64,000 bases of DNA from positions 3,963,553 through 4,027,552 of the forward strand of contig CP058708.1 of NCBI GenBank assembly GCA_013414765.1. The letters are read 5' to 3'. A program made the position numbers and the translations under genes. This DNA comes from Candidatus Accumulibacter cognatus. Its GTDB lineage: Bacteria; Pseudomonadota; Gammaproteobacteria; Burkholderiales; Rhodocyclaceae. The notes under the pieces are model-generated. The model was not told the origin of the DNA and did no database searches. It saw only the letters and a program-made list of their open reading frames with translations. Shown here piece after piece: positions 11,347-20,706 of this stretch; position 1 is the first letter of the stretch; every line of letters begins with the position of its first letter.

Positions 11347-12255
11347 ATGAATCTCGACAACGCCCAGCTCGCTGCCTTTGCCATGGTGATCCGTGAAGGC
11401 TCGTTCGAGGCGGCGGCGCGCCGCCTGCATGTCACGCCGTCGGCGATCAGCCAGCGCATCAAGCAGCTCGAGGAGCGCCTCGGGCAGGTGCTCGTGCAGC
11501 GCGTCACGCCCTGCGTGCCCAGCGTCGCCGGGCAGGCGCTGGTGCGATTTGCCGAGGAGGTGGCGTTGCTCGAAACCGAGATGCTGGCCGCGCTCGGTTC
11601 GTCATCCGGCGAGGAGCCGCCGATGGTGCGGATTCCGGTGGCGGTGAATGCCGACTCGCTCGACAGCTGGTTTCTCGACGTGCCCGGTACGCTGCCGGAC
11701 GGGTTGCAGGTGGTGTTCGACCTGCGCGTCGACGACCAGGACCACTCGGCGGTGCTACTGCGCGAGGGCTCGGTGATGGCCGCGGTCAGCGCCAACCCGG
11801 CAGCAATCCAGGGCTGCAGCGTGGCGCCCCTGGGCTTGATGCGCTACCTCGCGGTCGCGTCACCGGGATTCCTGGCGCGGCACTTCGCGGACGGCGTCGA
11901 CGCGGCGGCGCTGCGGCGGGCGCCGATGCTCCGCTTCAACGCCAAGGACGGGCTGCAGCACCAGTTCATCGCCGCCCGCACGCCCGAGGCGGTAACGCCG
12001 CCGATTCATCTGGTGCCCTCGGTGCATGGCTTTGTCGGTCTGGCGCGGCGCGGGCTCGGTTGGGGCATGGTGCCGGAGGCCTTTGCGCGCCAGGCGATCG
12101 CGGCCGGCGATCTGGCCGAGATCGTGCCCGGCGCGTACCTCGACGTACCCCTCTACTGGCACTGCTGGCGCCTGCCATCGGCGGCTCTGGCGGCGCTGAC
12201 GGCGGCGGTGGAGCGGGCGGCCGCGGCCGGGCTGTGGCCGATGCCGAAGGGCTAG
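11347..12255 (+). CDS. argP: LysR family regulator, ArgP-like
   Basis: A 302-residue LysR regulator. The N-terminal helix-turn-helix (A-A-R-R-L-H-V-T-P-S-A-I-S-Q-R-I-K-Q-L-E) has the ArgP/IciA form, with L-E-x-R-L-G-Q following. The rest is the periplasmic-binding-like effector domain. ArgP senses Lys/Arg and activates the exporter gene, which here starts divergently 114 bp away. Its stop is the TAG inside a CTAG that is also one flank of a short MITE. Confidence 0.85.
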   Translation: MNLDNAQLAAFAMVIREGSFEAAARRLHVTPSAISQRIKQLEERLGQVLVQRVTPCVPSVAGQALVRFAEEVALLETEMLAALGSSSGEEPPMVRIPVAVNADSLDSWFLDVPGTLPDGLQVVFDLRVDDQDHSAVLLREGSVMAAVSANPAAIQGCSVAPLGLMRYLAVASPGFLARHFADGVDAAALRRAPMLRFNAKDGLQHQFIAARTPEAVTPPIHLVPSVHGFVGLARRGLGWGMVPEAFARQAIAAGDLAEIVPGAYLDVPLYWHCWRLPSAALAALTAAVERAAAAGLWPMPKG

Positions 12256-12360
12256 CAGCCTGCCGGACTTCAACGCTTTGGCGTGATACGAGATTTCCTG
12301 CTCAAGAATGAGCCATTCCGCCCAAGATTCTGGCTGTGTCAGCCCAAGTCCGACAGGTTG
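12256..12360. mobile_element. 105-bp MITE with IS1182-type inverted repeats, flanked by CTAG
   Basis: The element starts CAGCCTGCCGGACTT and ends AAGTCCGACAGGTTG, an imperfect inverted repeat of about 15 bp. The ends closely match those of the two full IS elements at 55954-59047 (CAGCCTGTCGGACTT). CTAG stands on each side (12252-12255 and 12361-12364), the same 4-bp flank seen at the full elements. There is no coding capacity, so it would need a transposase in trans. Confidence 0.8.
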
Positions 12361-13512
12361 CTAGCGAAAGGGCGTGCTCTGGTCGCTTGCCAGGTCGGTC
12401 GCAGCGGCAGCGAGCGACTCGCCGGCGAGGTAATGACTGCTGCGCAACAGAAAGCGCTTTTCAACCAGGTGCCACATGGCCAAGGCACCCATGCCCGTCA
12501 GGAGAATCAGGGTGGCCAGGAACCACCCGGGGCGGTCACGCAAGCAGCCGCCCTGTACCAGCAGCTGGATCACCGGAAAATGGATGATGTAGACGCCATA
12601 CGAGAAATCACCGTACTTGGCGAAGTTCCCCACGTACAGGAACAGCGCGAAGAAAACGACCACCGTGGCGAGCGCCAGGGGTTCAAGGAGTGGCAAGGGA
12701 ACAATCGTATCGACCGCCAGCACCAGGGCTGCGGCGAGCAGAAAACAGACCGGGCGGCGCTCAAACAGCGGCAGGAAGTAATAGAGAAAAGCCCCCGCCA
12801 TGAAGTACGAGAGCTGCCCCGGCAATTGCCGAGCCAGTTCCAGGTAGATTCCGGAACCCGTGCGCTCCGCGGCCGCGGTCAGCAAAGCGACATAGGCAAG
12901 CGACAGGCCATAGGTCAACACGAGGACGGGCAGACGCGCAAAGCGCCGAAAAAGGAAGACAAAGAAAGGCACCATCAGGTAGAACATGACCTCGATCTTG
13001 AGCGTCCACAGCGCGCCGTTGACCGCCGCCAGAGGGTTGGATTCGAAAACGCCGGGCAGGCCTGGCTGCAGGAAATTCAGGAAGAAGAGGTTGGCCAGAA
13101 CGTATTTGCCCCAGTCCAGGGAAAAATAGCCTCCCACTCCTTGCGAACCGACCGCCGGCAGGGCGACTGCGCAAAGCATGACGACGGTGAAATAGGCCGG
13201 GTAGATTCGCCGTATGCGCTTGCGCGCGTAAGACGCCAGCGATGACGAGCGTTCAAAGCTCATGAACACCAGAAAACCGCTGACCACGAAAAACCCCTTC
13301 AGCGCCGAGGCCGGTGACAAGACGCGGGCAAGCCAGGCGAGTTGCGGGTACCCGGAAAGATCGTAAGCGTGCACCAGACAAACGGTGGCCGCGAACAACA
13401 GCCGCAACAGATCGAAGTTGTTCCGGGTCAGTCGCGGGCTGTCGTACGGCAAGACGTGATGCTCCAGTTCGGGAGGTTTTCCGTGGGTATCGGCAGACTC
13501 ATGGTAACTCAA
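12361..13512 (-). CDS. Acyltransferase 3 family membrane protein (OafA-like)
   Basis: A 383-residue membrane protein with about ten hydrophobic segments. It starts with the family signature N-N-F-D-L-L-R-L-L-F-A, has V-H-A-Y near residue 48, and G-F-F-V-V-S-G-F-L-V-F near 73, followed by basic R-K-R-I-R-R-I-Y-P-A-Y. Members transfer acetyl or other acyl groups from the cytoplasm to surface sugars. The start is uncertain: the frame begins with TTG 13512 without a good ribosome site. The stop TAG lies in the CTAG next to the MITE, facing the stop of argP. Confidence 0.85.
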   Translation of the reverse strand: MSYHESADTHGKPPELEHHVLPYDSPRLTRNNFDLLRLLFAATVCLVHAYDLSGYPQLAWLARVLSPASALKGFFVVSGFLVFMSFERSSSLASYARKRIRRIYPAYFTVVMLCAVALPAVGSQGVGGYFSLDWGKYVLANLFFLNFLQPGLPGVFESNPLAAVNGALWTLKIEVMFYLMVPFFVFLFRRFARLPVLVLTYGLSLAYVALLTAAAERTGSGIYLELARQLPGQLSYFMAGAFLYYFLPLFERRPVCFLLAAALVLAVDTIVPLPLLEPLALATVVVFFALFLYVGNFAKYGDFSYGVYIIHFPVIQLLVQGGCLRDRPGWFLATLILLTGMGALAMWHLVEKRFLLRSSHYLAGESLAAAATDLASDQSTPFR

Positions 13513-13662
13513 CGGTCATGGCTTTGTCAGACATCACCGATGATGAAAGACGGGATCGTTTCCCCCTTGACTCCTTGCCCGCGAGCAGGCCAGGAGGAGG
13601 TTCGTGGAGTCGCGGCTACGACCTGCACGGGACAATGGCGGCAGCGGGTTTTCCCTGCCGTC

Positions 13663-14295
13663 TCACGTTGCCAGACCCGGCCAGAAAGCGACGCCGACCA
13701 TCAGCGCGGCGAACAGTCCCGCCAGCACGTCGAGAGTCCAGTGCGCGCGCAGCACGATCACCACGAGCATCTGCAGCAGGGCCAGCCATACCCCGCACAT
13801 AGTCAGTGCCGGGATGTTCAGGGTGGCGATCTGGATGGCTCCGTAGACGGCCAGCGCGGTGTGCCCGGAAAAGAAGAAATCGTTGCCGACGGCGTAAGTG
13901 ACGAAGAGCGAGGGAAAGCCTGGGTCGCGCCAGATGATTCCCGGCGGCGGTGGCAGGGCGACCACCGCCTGACTCAACTGGCGCAAGGCGAACAAGCACA
14001 GCAAGCCCCAGAAAGGGGTGAAACTCGGGCCGAGAACGGCGTAGCCGAGGACGAACAGGGTTACTGCATCGATTCCCAGCGAGCTGCTGATCAAGGCTGC
14101 CCTGGCCGCGCCAGGATGTTCGTGCAGCCAGGCGTTGCCGCGGGCGGTGAGCCGGTGCAGCTGGTCGTGGATGCCCGCACCCTCGAGATGGCGGGCGCCG
14201 ATCAGGCGCTGGGTGAAGAACCAGGCCAGCAGGCTGCCGGCGATCGCCAGCAGCCGCAGCGTGATGGTTTCCCAGGCAGGCAGGTCGGCGAGCAC
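13663..14295 (-). CDS. PAP2-like / sphingomyelin-synthase-type membrane phosphatase
   Basis: A 210-residue membrane protein with about six helices. The motifs G-N-D-F-F-F-S-G-H-T-A-L and A-H-W-T-L-D-V-L-A-G carry the His and Asp residues of the PAP2 C-terminal (SMS-like) family, which act on lipid phosphates or transfer phosphate head groups. GTG 14295 follows the stop of the upstream beta-helix acyltransferase by only 2 nt, so the two are co-transcribed. Confidence 0.75.
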   Translation of the reverse strand: MLADLPAWETITLRLLAIAGSLLAWFFTQRLIGARHLEGAGIHDQLHRLTARGNAWLHEHPGAARAALISSSLGIDAVTLFVLGYAVLGPSFTPFWGLLCLFALRQLSQAVVALPPPPGIIWRDPGFPSLFVTYAVGNDFFFSGHTALAVYGAIQIATLNIPALTMCGVWLALLQMLVVIVLRAHWTLDVLAGLFAALMVGVAFWPGLAT

Positions 14296-14297
14296 GT

Positions 14298-15029
14298 TCA
14301 GTTCGCTCCGTTGCCGGCAGCCGCGTCGCGCTCCAGCTCGACGCGCTGGGCGGGAATCCCGGCCCAGGTCTCACCGGCCGGAATACGGGTGTTGGGCAAA
14401 ACGAAAGAGCCGGCCAGAACCTTGGCCTTTTCGCCGACCTCGACGCCGCCCATGACGATCGCGCGCAGGCCGATGGTCGCGCCGGCGCCGAGCCTGACCG
14501 GTGCAATCACCAGATAGCCGCCCTGTGCATAATGCGCCATGATGCTCGCCGAGCCGCCGATGGTCACCCCGTCGGCCATTTCGATCAGCGACGGGTCGGC
14601 GATGGCGGTCGAATTGATGGTCACGTTGCGCCCGATCTTCATTCCCATCAGCCGGTAGTAGAGTTGTGCGAAAGGCGAGGGCGTCACGAACTCCAGGAAC
14701 GAATAACGAACCACCAGCGTCAGCGTGCAATGCACATACCAGCGCAGCGCAGTCAGCGATACCGCCGGGCCGCGATAGGGTTGCAACCGTCCGCCGAGCA
14801 GGAAATTCAGCAGCGGCGCGACCATCAGCAGCGTCAGGCCGTAGGCGAAATAGCTGGCCGCCAGCGCCAGACCAGTCAGCGGATAACGCCAGGCCGACGA
14901 TAAGGTGGCCAGCAACGGTGAAAACACTTCTTCAAACAGCCCTGTGGCAGCCCCGAGTGAGAGACCTGCCGCGGCAATCGCAAGGGCGATGAAGGGCAGG
15001 GGGCCGATGAGGGCAAGGAGTCTTTGCAT
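14298..15029 (-). CDS. Membrane protein with left-handed beta-helix acyltransferase domain
   Basis: A 243-residue protein starting at ATG 15029 (M-Q-R-L-L-A-L-I-G). The first 110 residues hold two to three membrane helices. The C-terminal half has hexapeptide repeats (I-G-R-N-V-T-I-N, V-T-I-G-G-S-A-S-I, A-T-I-G-L-R-A-I-V), the left-handed beta-helix of O-acetyl and related acyltransferases, then A-G-I-P-A-Q-R-V. The arrangement resembles the C-terminal portion of large peptide-synthetase-like membrane proteins. The pairing with a PAP2-like enzyme suggests envelope lipid or glycan modification. Confidence 0.75.
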   Translation of the reverse strand: MQRLLALIGPLPFIALAIAAAGLSLGAATGLFEEVFSPLLATLSSAWRYPLTGLALAASYFAYGLTLLMVAPLLNFLLGGRLQPYRGPAVSLTALRWYVHCTLTLVVRYSFLEFVTPSPFAQLYYRLMGMKIGRNVTINSTAIADPSLIEMADGVTIGGSASIMAHYAQGGYLVIAPVRLGAGATIGLRAIVMGGVEVGEKAKVLAGSFVLPNTRIPAGETWAGIPAQRVELERDAAAGNGAN

Positions 15030-15284
15030 GGCAGTAGGCCGAAAATCAGTCGAGGGTTTCGCCAGACCTGGCGACAGGTGCCTGCTCCGTCTGCAGACGA
15101 CATTCGCAGTCTGCGCCTGCCTGTCCGCGAAGTGTTCAATCATGCCATACGGAGCTTTTCCTTGATACTCCAGTGATCGTCCGAGGTCTGCGCCTGGACT
15201 TTCCTTTCCAGAGAGGTCGGGCACTCCAGTTTTGGAGGGCCGCGTGTTATCCTCTGCTCTCGAAATTTACCTGCCGAGTCACCA

Positions 15285-15950
15285 ATGGGTCGTTCATGGG
15301 AGAAATCTGCTGGTTCCTGGGCGCCGCCTGAGCGGCGGCGAGTTGCCTTGGCCGGGCTCGTCGGCGCGCTGCTGCTGCATCCGGCGATGGCCAGCGCGAC
15401 AGGCAGCGTTTACGTCTCGTATGCCGCCGATGGGGCTCCGAGCTACGCCAGCCAGCGCCTCGATCCGAGCTACCGCTTGCTGATCCGCGGCGAGAACCCA
15501 CCCCAGGATCGCGGCACGGCGTCAAGGAAGCTCGCGAGGGTGGACCAGGCCGCCGGAAAACTGCACTTGACGCCGCTGATCGACCACTACGCACGCCTCC
15601 ACCAGGTCGCGCCCGAACTCGTGGCGGCGGTGGTCGGGGTGGAGTCCGGGTATAACGCCCGGGCCGTCTCGCCGAAGGGCGCACTCGGCGCCATGCAGCT
15701 CATGCCGGCGACGGCCGCCCGCTACGGGGTCACCGATGCCGGCGATGCGGCACAGAACATCGATGCCGGCGTGCGTCATCTCAAGGATCTGCTCAATGCG
15801 CATCAGGGCAACGTCGCCCTCGCCCTGGCCGCCTACAACGCCGGCCAGGGCGCGGTGGCCAGGCACCGCGGGCGCATTCCGCCGTATCCCGAAACCATGC
15901 TGTATGTCCCGGCGGTACTTGCCGCGGCGGCGCGGGGAACCCGGCCATGA
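15285..15950 (+). CDS. Lytic transglycosylase (SLT domain)
   Basis: A 221-residue secreted protein with an N-terminal hydrophobic segment (L-A-G-L-V-G-A-L-L-L-H) followed by A-S-A, a probable signal peptide. The catalytic region has V-E-S-G-Y-N-A-R-A-V-S-P-K-G-A-L-G-A-M-Q-L-M-P-A-T-A, with the Glu of the SLT family, and A-Y-N-A-G-Q-G-A-V near the end. It cleaves peptidoglycan. It overlaps gspG by 4 nt (ATGA), so it probably opens the wall for the secretion apparatus encoded downstream. Confidence 0.9.
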   Translation: MGRSWEKSAGSWAPPERRRVALAGLVGALLLHPAMASATGSVYVSYAADGAPSYASQRLDPSYRLLIRGENPPQDRGTASRKLARVDQAAGKLHLTPLIDHYARLHQVAPELVAAVVGVESGYNARAVSPKGALGAMQLMPATAARYGVTDAGDAAQNIDAGVRHLKDLLNAHQGNVALALAAYNAGQGAVARHRGRIPPYPETMLYVPAVLAAAARGTRP

Positions 15951-16387
15951 TCCGACCCGTAGCCGGCAGCACCCCGGATCGGCGCCGCGCGCGCGGCTTC
16001 ACCCTGCTCGAACTGCTGGTGGTGGTAACGATCATCGGCCTCCTGGCAGCCTATGTCGGCCCGAAGTATTTCTCGCAGCTGGGGAAGTCGGAGCAGGGCG
16101 TCGCCAAGGCACAAATCGAGGCTTTCGCGCGCGCCCTCGATACTTACCGGCTCGACGTCGGCCACTATCCGACGACGGAAGAAGGGCTCAATGCGCTGCT
16201 GACCAGGCCGGCCAATGCCACCCGCTGGAACGGGCCGTACCTGCAGAAAGCGGTGCCGCTCGATCCCTGGGGTCGCGCCTACCTCTACCGCTCGCCAGGC
16301 ACCACCGGCGACTTCGACATCGTGTCCTACGGCAAGGACGGCCAGCCCGGCGGCAGCGGGGATGCCGCCGACGTCAGCAATCAATGA
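15947..16387 (+). CDS. gspG: Type II secretion major pseudopilin GspG
   Basis: 146 residues. The prepilin signal is R-G-F-T-L-L-E-L-L-V, with cleavage after Gly and Glu at +5, followed by a hydrophobic helix. The family segment H-Y-P-T-T-E-E-G-L near residue 66 and the D-P-W-G-R-A-Y and V-S-Y-G-K-D-G loops are classic GspG. It forms the periplasmic pseudopilus. The gene is the second of a run of mostly overlapping genes. Confidence 0.95.
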   Translation: MIRPVAGSTPDRRRARGFTLLELLVVVTIIGLLAAYVGPKYFSQLGKSEQGVAKAQIEAFARALDTYRLDVGHYPTTEEGLNALLTRPANATRWNGPYLQKAVPLDPWGRAYLYRSPGTTGDFDIVSYGKDGQPGGSGDAADVSNQ

Positions 16388-16405
16388 GTCTGTAGCGGAG
16401 ACGGG

Positions 16406-17602
16406 ATGCGCTTTGAGGTTCGCGCCTTATCGCCTGACAATCTGATCGAGACGCACAGCGTCGATGCCCCGGATGCCGCTGAAGCCGGCCGCATGCTGCA
16501 ACAGCAGCGACTGCAACCGCTGTCGATCCAGGCAGCCGCCGCCCCGGTCATGGGAGCCGTGCCGGGTCGCGGCAACAAGGCGTTCTCGCTGCTGCTCTTC
16601 AGCGCCGAACTGCTGGCTTTGCTGGAAGCCGGACTGAGCCTGGTCGAGTCCTTCGAGGCGCTGCTCGAGAAAGAGTCTTCGCCGAGTTCGCGGTCGGTGC
16701 TCGAGCACCTGACGCGCGACCTGCGCGAGGGTCTGCGTTTTTCGGCGGCGCTGGACCGCCAGCCAGACGTCTTCCCGCCGCTCTATGTCGGCATCGTCCG
16801 CGCCGCCGAGGGAACCAGCGATCTGCCGCGCGCGCTGGCGCGCTACCTCGACTACCAGACGCGCCTGGAAACGGTGCGCAACAAGATGATCAGCGCCCTC
16901 ATCTACCCGGTGATCCTGCTGATCGTCGGTTGTGGCGTGACCCTGTTCCTGATGGGCTACGTGGTGCCGCGCTTCGCCGGCGTCTATCAGGGCAGTGGCC
17001 GTTCGCTGCCCTGGCTGTCGCAACTACTGCTCGACTGGGGACAGTTCGTCGGCCAGCATACCGACCTGGTATTCTCCAGCGTGCTGGCGCTGGCGCTGGC
17101 GGTGGCCTACGGACTGCGTCGATTGATCGGCAGCGGGCGCTGGATCGTCTTCCTGACGCGCCTGCCCGGCATCGGCGAACGGGTACGCATCATCGAACTG
17201 TCGCGGCTGTACCTGACCACCGGCATGCTGCTCGAGGGCGGCATTCCGATCCTGACGGCGCTCGATATCGTCGGCAACACCGTTTCACCGACGACGCGCG
17301 CGGCCCTGCTGGTCGCCCGCGGCATCATCTCCGACGGTGGCACGCTGTCGCAGGGTTTCGACCACTGCGGCCTGGCAACGCCGATCGCCTTGCGCATGCT
17401 GCGCGTCGGCGAGCGATCCGGACAGCTCGGAGCGATGCTGACCCGTTCGGCGCTGTTCTACGAGGGTGAAAGTGCGCGCTGGATCGAGCGCTTCACCAAG
17501 GTCTTCGAGCCTGCGCTGATGACCGCCATCGGCCTCCTGGTCGGGCTGATCGTGGTGCTGCTGTACCTGCCGATCTTCGACCTTGCCGGGGCGCTGCAAT
17601 GA
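16406..17602 (+). CDS. gspF: Type II secretion inner-membrane platform protein GspF
   Basis: 398 residues with the duplicated T2SSF domain. A short N-terminal domain is followed by two cytoplasmic helical bundles, each ending in membrane helices (near residues 165-195 and 370-398). F-S-A-E-L-L-A-L-L-E-A-G-L and L-T-T-G-M-L-L-E-G-G-I-P are the typical domain starts. It links the ATPase to the pseudopilus. It overlaps gspE by 4 nt. Confidence 0.95.
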   Translation: MRFEVRALSPDNLIETHSVDAPDAAEAGRMLQQQRLQPLSIQAAAAPVMGAVPGRGNKAFSLLLFSAELLALLEAGLSLVESFEALLEKESSPSSRSVLEHLTRDLREGLRFSAALDRQPDVFPPLYVGIVRAAEGTSDLPRALARYLDYQTRLETVRNKMISALIYPVILLIVGCGVTLFLMGYVVPRFAGVYQGSGRSLPWLSQLLLDWGQFVGQHTDLVFSSVLALALAVAYGLRRLIGSGRWIVFLTRLPGIGERVRIIELSRLYLTTGMLLEGGIPILTALDIVGNTVSPTTRAALLVARGIISDGGTLSQGFDHCGLATPIALRMLRVGERSGQLGAMLTRSALFYEGESARWIERFTKVFEPALMTAIGLLVGLIVVLLYLPIFDLAGALQ

Positions 17603-19296
17603 ACGCGCCCGCGCCCGGCGACCGCTTCCTGACCGACGACCTCCTGGCACAGGCCAGGCGCCAGGCGCTGTTGTCAGGGCGTTCGCTGCTTACCGAACTC
17701 GAGGCGCTGACCGGCAGCGAACCCCGCCAACTGGTCGCCGATCTGGCCAGGCGCTTTCGCCTGCCGGCCATCGATACCCCCGCGATGCTGGCCTGTGATC
17801 CGGCATTCGACCGCTTGCCGCTGGTCAAGGCCCAGACGCGCGGCTGCGTGCTGCTGCGCTCGCCGCAGGCGGCGGGTGACGGCCAGATCCTCGGCGTCAT
17901 CGCCGATCCTTTCGACGCCGACAGCATGGTCTGGCTCGGCAGCCTGGCCGGCACGCCGGTGCATTTCTGCCTGGCGCTGGCGGCGGACATTCAGGCCTAT
18001 CTGTCGAAGCATGAGGAGTCGCTGCACGCAGTGCATTCGCTGTTGCAGGATGAGGGCAGCACGCCCGAGCGGCGTACCGCCGAGGTGCTCAGCTTCGCTT
18101 CGGTCAGTGGCGCTTCGAGTCCGGCGGTAAAACTCGTCAACTCGACCGTCTATGACGCGGTGCGGGCCGCCGCCAGCGACATCCACCTCGAAAGCACGCC
18201 CAGCGGCATCACCATCAAGTACCGTCTCGACGGCGTCCTCGATACCGTCGCCCAGATCAGCGGCGTGGCGCTCGCCGAGCAGGTGATCTCGCGCCTCAAG
18301 GTGCTGGCCGAACTCGACATCGCCGAGCGACGCATCCCGCAGGACGGCAGCTTCCGGGTCGAGGTCTCCGGCCGCGACATCGACCTGCGGGTGTCGATCA
18401 TGCCGTGCATCCATGGCGAGGACGCGGTCGTGCGCATCCTCGACAAGCGCGGCGTCATCGAGGCGCATGGATCGCTGACGCTCGACTCGCTGGGCTTTGA
18501 CGAGCATGCCCTGAAGTCGCTGCGCAGGCTGGTCGAAGAACCCTACGGGATGTTGCTGGTCACCGGCCCCACCGGTTCGGGCAAGACCACGACGCTGTAC
18601 GGCGCGATTTCCGAGATCAACAACGGTCGCGACAAGATCATCACCATCGAGGACCCGGTCGAATACCAGTTGCCCGGCGTCCTGCAGATTCCGGTCAACG
18701 ACAAGAAGGGGCTGACCTTCGCGCGTGGCCTGCGCTCGATTCTGCGTCACGACCCCGACAAGATCATGGTGGGCGAAATCCGTGACCGCGAGACCGCCGA
18801 AATCGCCGTCCAGTCGGCGCTGACCGGGCATCTGGTGCTGACCACGGTACACGCCAACAACGTCTTCGACGTCTTCGGTCGCTTCACCCACATGGGCATC
18901 GACCCTTACGCCTTTGCCTCGGCGCTCAATGGCATCTGGGCGCAACGCCTGTTGCGCGTGAACTGCAGCCGCTGCAGCGAAGCCGACAGGCCGCGCGATG
19001 CCGAGCTCGCGCGCTTCCATCTGGCCGGCGGCGATCTGGCGCATTACGATTTCCGCCGCGGCCGCGGCTGCGGCGATTGTCGTGGCAGCGGTTATCGTGG
19101 GCGCAAAGCGGTTGCCGAGATTCTCAACCTGAACGACGAGCTGCGCGAACTGATCATCGAGAAGCGCCCGATCCGACAACTGAAGGAACTTGCCTACCGA
19201 AACGGCACGCGCAGCCTGACCGAGGCCGCGCTGCGCCTGGTGGCGCGTGGTGAAACCACGCTCGAAGAGCTGCGTCGTGTCACGCTTTCGGGTTGA
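17599..19296 (+). CDS. gspE: Type II secretion ATPase GspE
   Basis: 565 residues. After an N-terminal MshEN/GspE-N region, the ATPase core has Walker A GPTGSGKTTT near residue 323, the Asp box D-K-I-I-T-I-E-D-P-V-E-Y, Walker B-like I-M-V-G-E-I-R-D, and the His box L-T-T-V-H-A-N. Two C-x2-C pairs (C-S-R-C and C-G-D-C) near residues 460 and 493 form the zinc motif. It is the cytoplasmic motor of secretion. Confidence 0.95.
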   Translation: MNAPAPGDRFLTDDLLAQARRQALLSGRSLLTELEALTGSEPRQLVADLARRFRLPAIDTPAMLACDPAFDRLPLVKAQTRGCVLLRSPQAAGDGQILGVIADPFDADSMVWLGSLAGTPVHFCLALAADIQAYLSKHEESLHAVHSLLQDEGSTPERRTAEVLSFASVSGASSPAVKLVNSTVYDAVRAAASDIHLESTPSGITIKYRLDGVLDTVAQISGVALAEQVISRLKVLAELDIAERRIPQDGSFRVEVSGRDIDLRVSIMPCIHGEDAVVRILDKRGVIEAHGSLTLDSLGFDEHALKSLRRLVEEPYGMLLVTGPTGSGKTTTLYGAISEINNGRDKIITIEDPVEYQLPGVLQIPVNDKKGLTFARGLRSILRHDPDKIMVGEIRDRETAEIAVQSALTGHLVLTTVHANNVFDVFGRFTHMGIDPYAFASALNGIWAQRLLRVNCSRCSEADRPRDAELARFHLAGGDLAHYDFRRGRGCGDCRGSGYRGRKAVAEILNLNDELRELIIEKRPIRQLKELAYRNGTRSLTEAALRLVARGETTLEELRRVTLSG

Positions 19297-20125
19297 GCGC
19301 TTGCTGCTCGGCTGCGCAATCGACAGTGCGGTGCTGCTGGCGCTGCCGGTGGCGGCAAAGTCGGCCGTCGAGACGCTGGCGGCGCTCGATTTCGACCCGG
19401 CGCAGCCGCCATCGCTTGCCACGCTGTGCGGCGCACTGTCGGCGCTGGCGCCGGCGCAGCCGATCGCCAATGCGGCCCGCCTCCCGCTGGTGGTGACGCT
19501 CGATGACAGCCTGGCGCGCAGCTTCGTGGTCATGCCACCACGCGGTGCGCGGGGTCTGCGCGAACTGCGGGCGAGTGCAGCGGCACGCTTTGCGGACTTG
19601 TACGGCGAGTCCGCCGAGCCCTGGCTGCTGGCGGCCGACTGGCAGGCGGCGGTACCTTTCGTGAGCTGCGCGCTGCCGCGGGAACTCTACCAGGCGCTCG
19701 CGGGACTCGCGCGCACGCAGGGCTGGCGGCTGGATTCGGTGGCTCCGGCGCTGGTTCGCGTCTGGAACCGGGTGTGCCCCGCGATTCCTGCCGACGGCTG
19801 GCTGGGGATCGGTTTCGCTCGTACCCTGACGCTGGTTCACCACCAGCAGGGCGAACTCGCCGGCCTGCGTACGCTGCGGCTGCCGGCGGCGCCGGATCTG
19901 GCCGAACTCGAAACGCTGCTCGAACAGGAGCGTCTGCGCAACGCGGTCGGTGTGGGCATGCCGCCAGGGCAATCGCTGTTATGGGCAGGAGGCGCCAAAT
20001 GGTTGCCGGCAGCGGCGACGGTTGCCGGGATCGCTTCGCGGACCCTCCCTCTGCCTGGCCCGAAGGGATCGCCGGGCGAGCGGCCAGTGGCCGAGCAACT
20101 GGCGCTGGCCGGAGGGCCGCGATGA
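19277..20125 (+). CDS. GspL/PilM-like assembly protein
   Basis: 282 residues from GTG 19277, which overlaps the end of gspE by 20 nt. Sequence identity to named families is low. Position (after gspE, before small single-helix proteins) and an actin-like pattern, with A-I-D-S-A-V-L-L near the start, fit the cytoplasmic PilM/GspL role. A longer frame from 19247 is not needed. It ends in a 4-nt overlap with the next gene. Confidence 0.6.
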   Translation: MSRFRVERLLLGCAIDSAVLLALPVAAKSAVETLAALDFDPAQPPSLATLCGALSALAPAQPIANAARLPLVVTLDDSLARSFVVMPPRGARGLRELRASAAARFADLYGESAEPWLLAADWQAAVPFVSCALPRELYQALAGLARTQGWRLDSVAPALVRVWNRVCPAIPADGWLGIGFARTLTLVHHQQGELAGLRTLRLPAAPDLAELETLLEQERLRNAVGVGMPPGQSLLWAGGAKWLPAAATVAGIASRTLPLPGPKGSPGERPVAEQLALAGGPR

Positions 20126-20706
20126 AGCGACTGCAGGTCGATTTCGTCGCGCCATCGCTATGGCGTCTGCCAGTCGCGGCGCGCGCCCGGCTGTTTCTGG
20201 TCGCGCTCGCGCTGCTGGCCTTTTTTGTCGGCATGGCGATCCTCTGGCAATGGCTGCGACTCGATCAGAAGATCGAGGCCGCGAATGCCGCGCTCGCGCT
20301 GGCGCGGCAACAGGTGCTGTTGCAAACGCCGCCAGCGCGCGTGTCGCGGGTCCTCTCCGAGCCGGAGATCATCGCCATCAACAGCGCCATCGGGCAGCTC
20401 AATACCCCCTGGCCGGCGCTGCTCGACGCTTTCGAAAGCGTCGCGACTCCCGACATCGCCCTGCTGCAGATCGAACCGGACCACCGACGGCGACTGGTCA
20501 AGGGTCTTGCCGAGGCGAAAGATCATCAACACCTGCTGGCCTACCTGGCGGCGCTCGGATCGACCCGGCCTTTTGCCGGTGCCATGGTCAGCAAACAGGA
20601 AATCAACGAGAAGGATCCGACGCGGCCGCTGCGTTTCCTGTTCGAAGCGCTGCTCGAGAATGGAGCGGGCGAAGTGGCGAGTGGACCATCCCAGGAAGAA
20701 CCGTGA
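20122..20706 (+). CDS. PilN/GspL-like bitopic membrane protein
   Basis: 194 residues: a short cytoplasmic N-terminus (M-K-R-L-Q-V-D-F-V), one membrane helix at about residues 25-47 and a periplasmic part. The layout matches PilN (fimbrial assembly) proteins, which pair with the PilM-like protein encoded just upstream. Starts in ATGA with the upstream stop and ends in GTGA with the next gene. Confidence 0.6.
   Translation: MKRLQVDFVAPSLWRLPVAARARLFLVALALLAFFVGMAILWQWLRLDQKIEAANAALALARQQVLLQTPPARVSRVLSEPEIIAINSAIGQLNTPWPALLDAFESVATPDIALLQIEPDHRRRLVKGLAEAKDHQHLLAYLAALGSTRPFAGAMVSKQEINEKDPTRPLRFLFEALLENGAGEVASGPSQEEP

Noticed and set aside
17674-19533. Open frame of 619 codons antisense to gspE
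   Set aside because: No domain features, and the plus strand encodes an unmistakable secretion ATPase.
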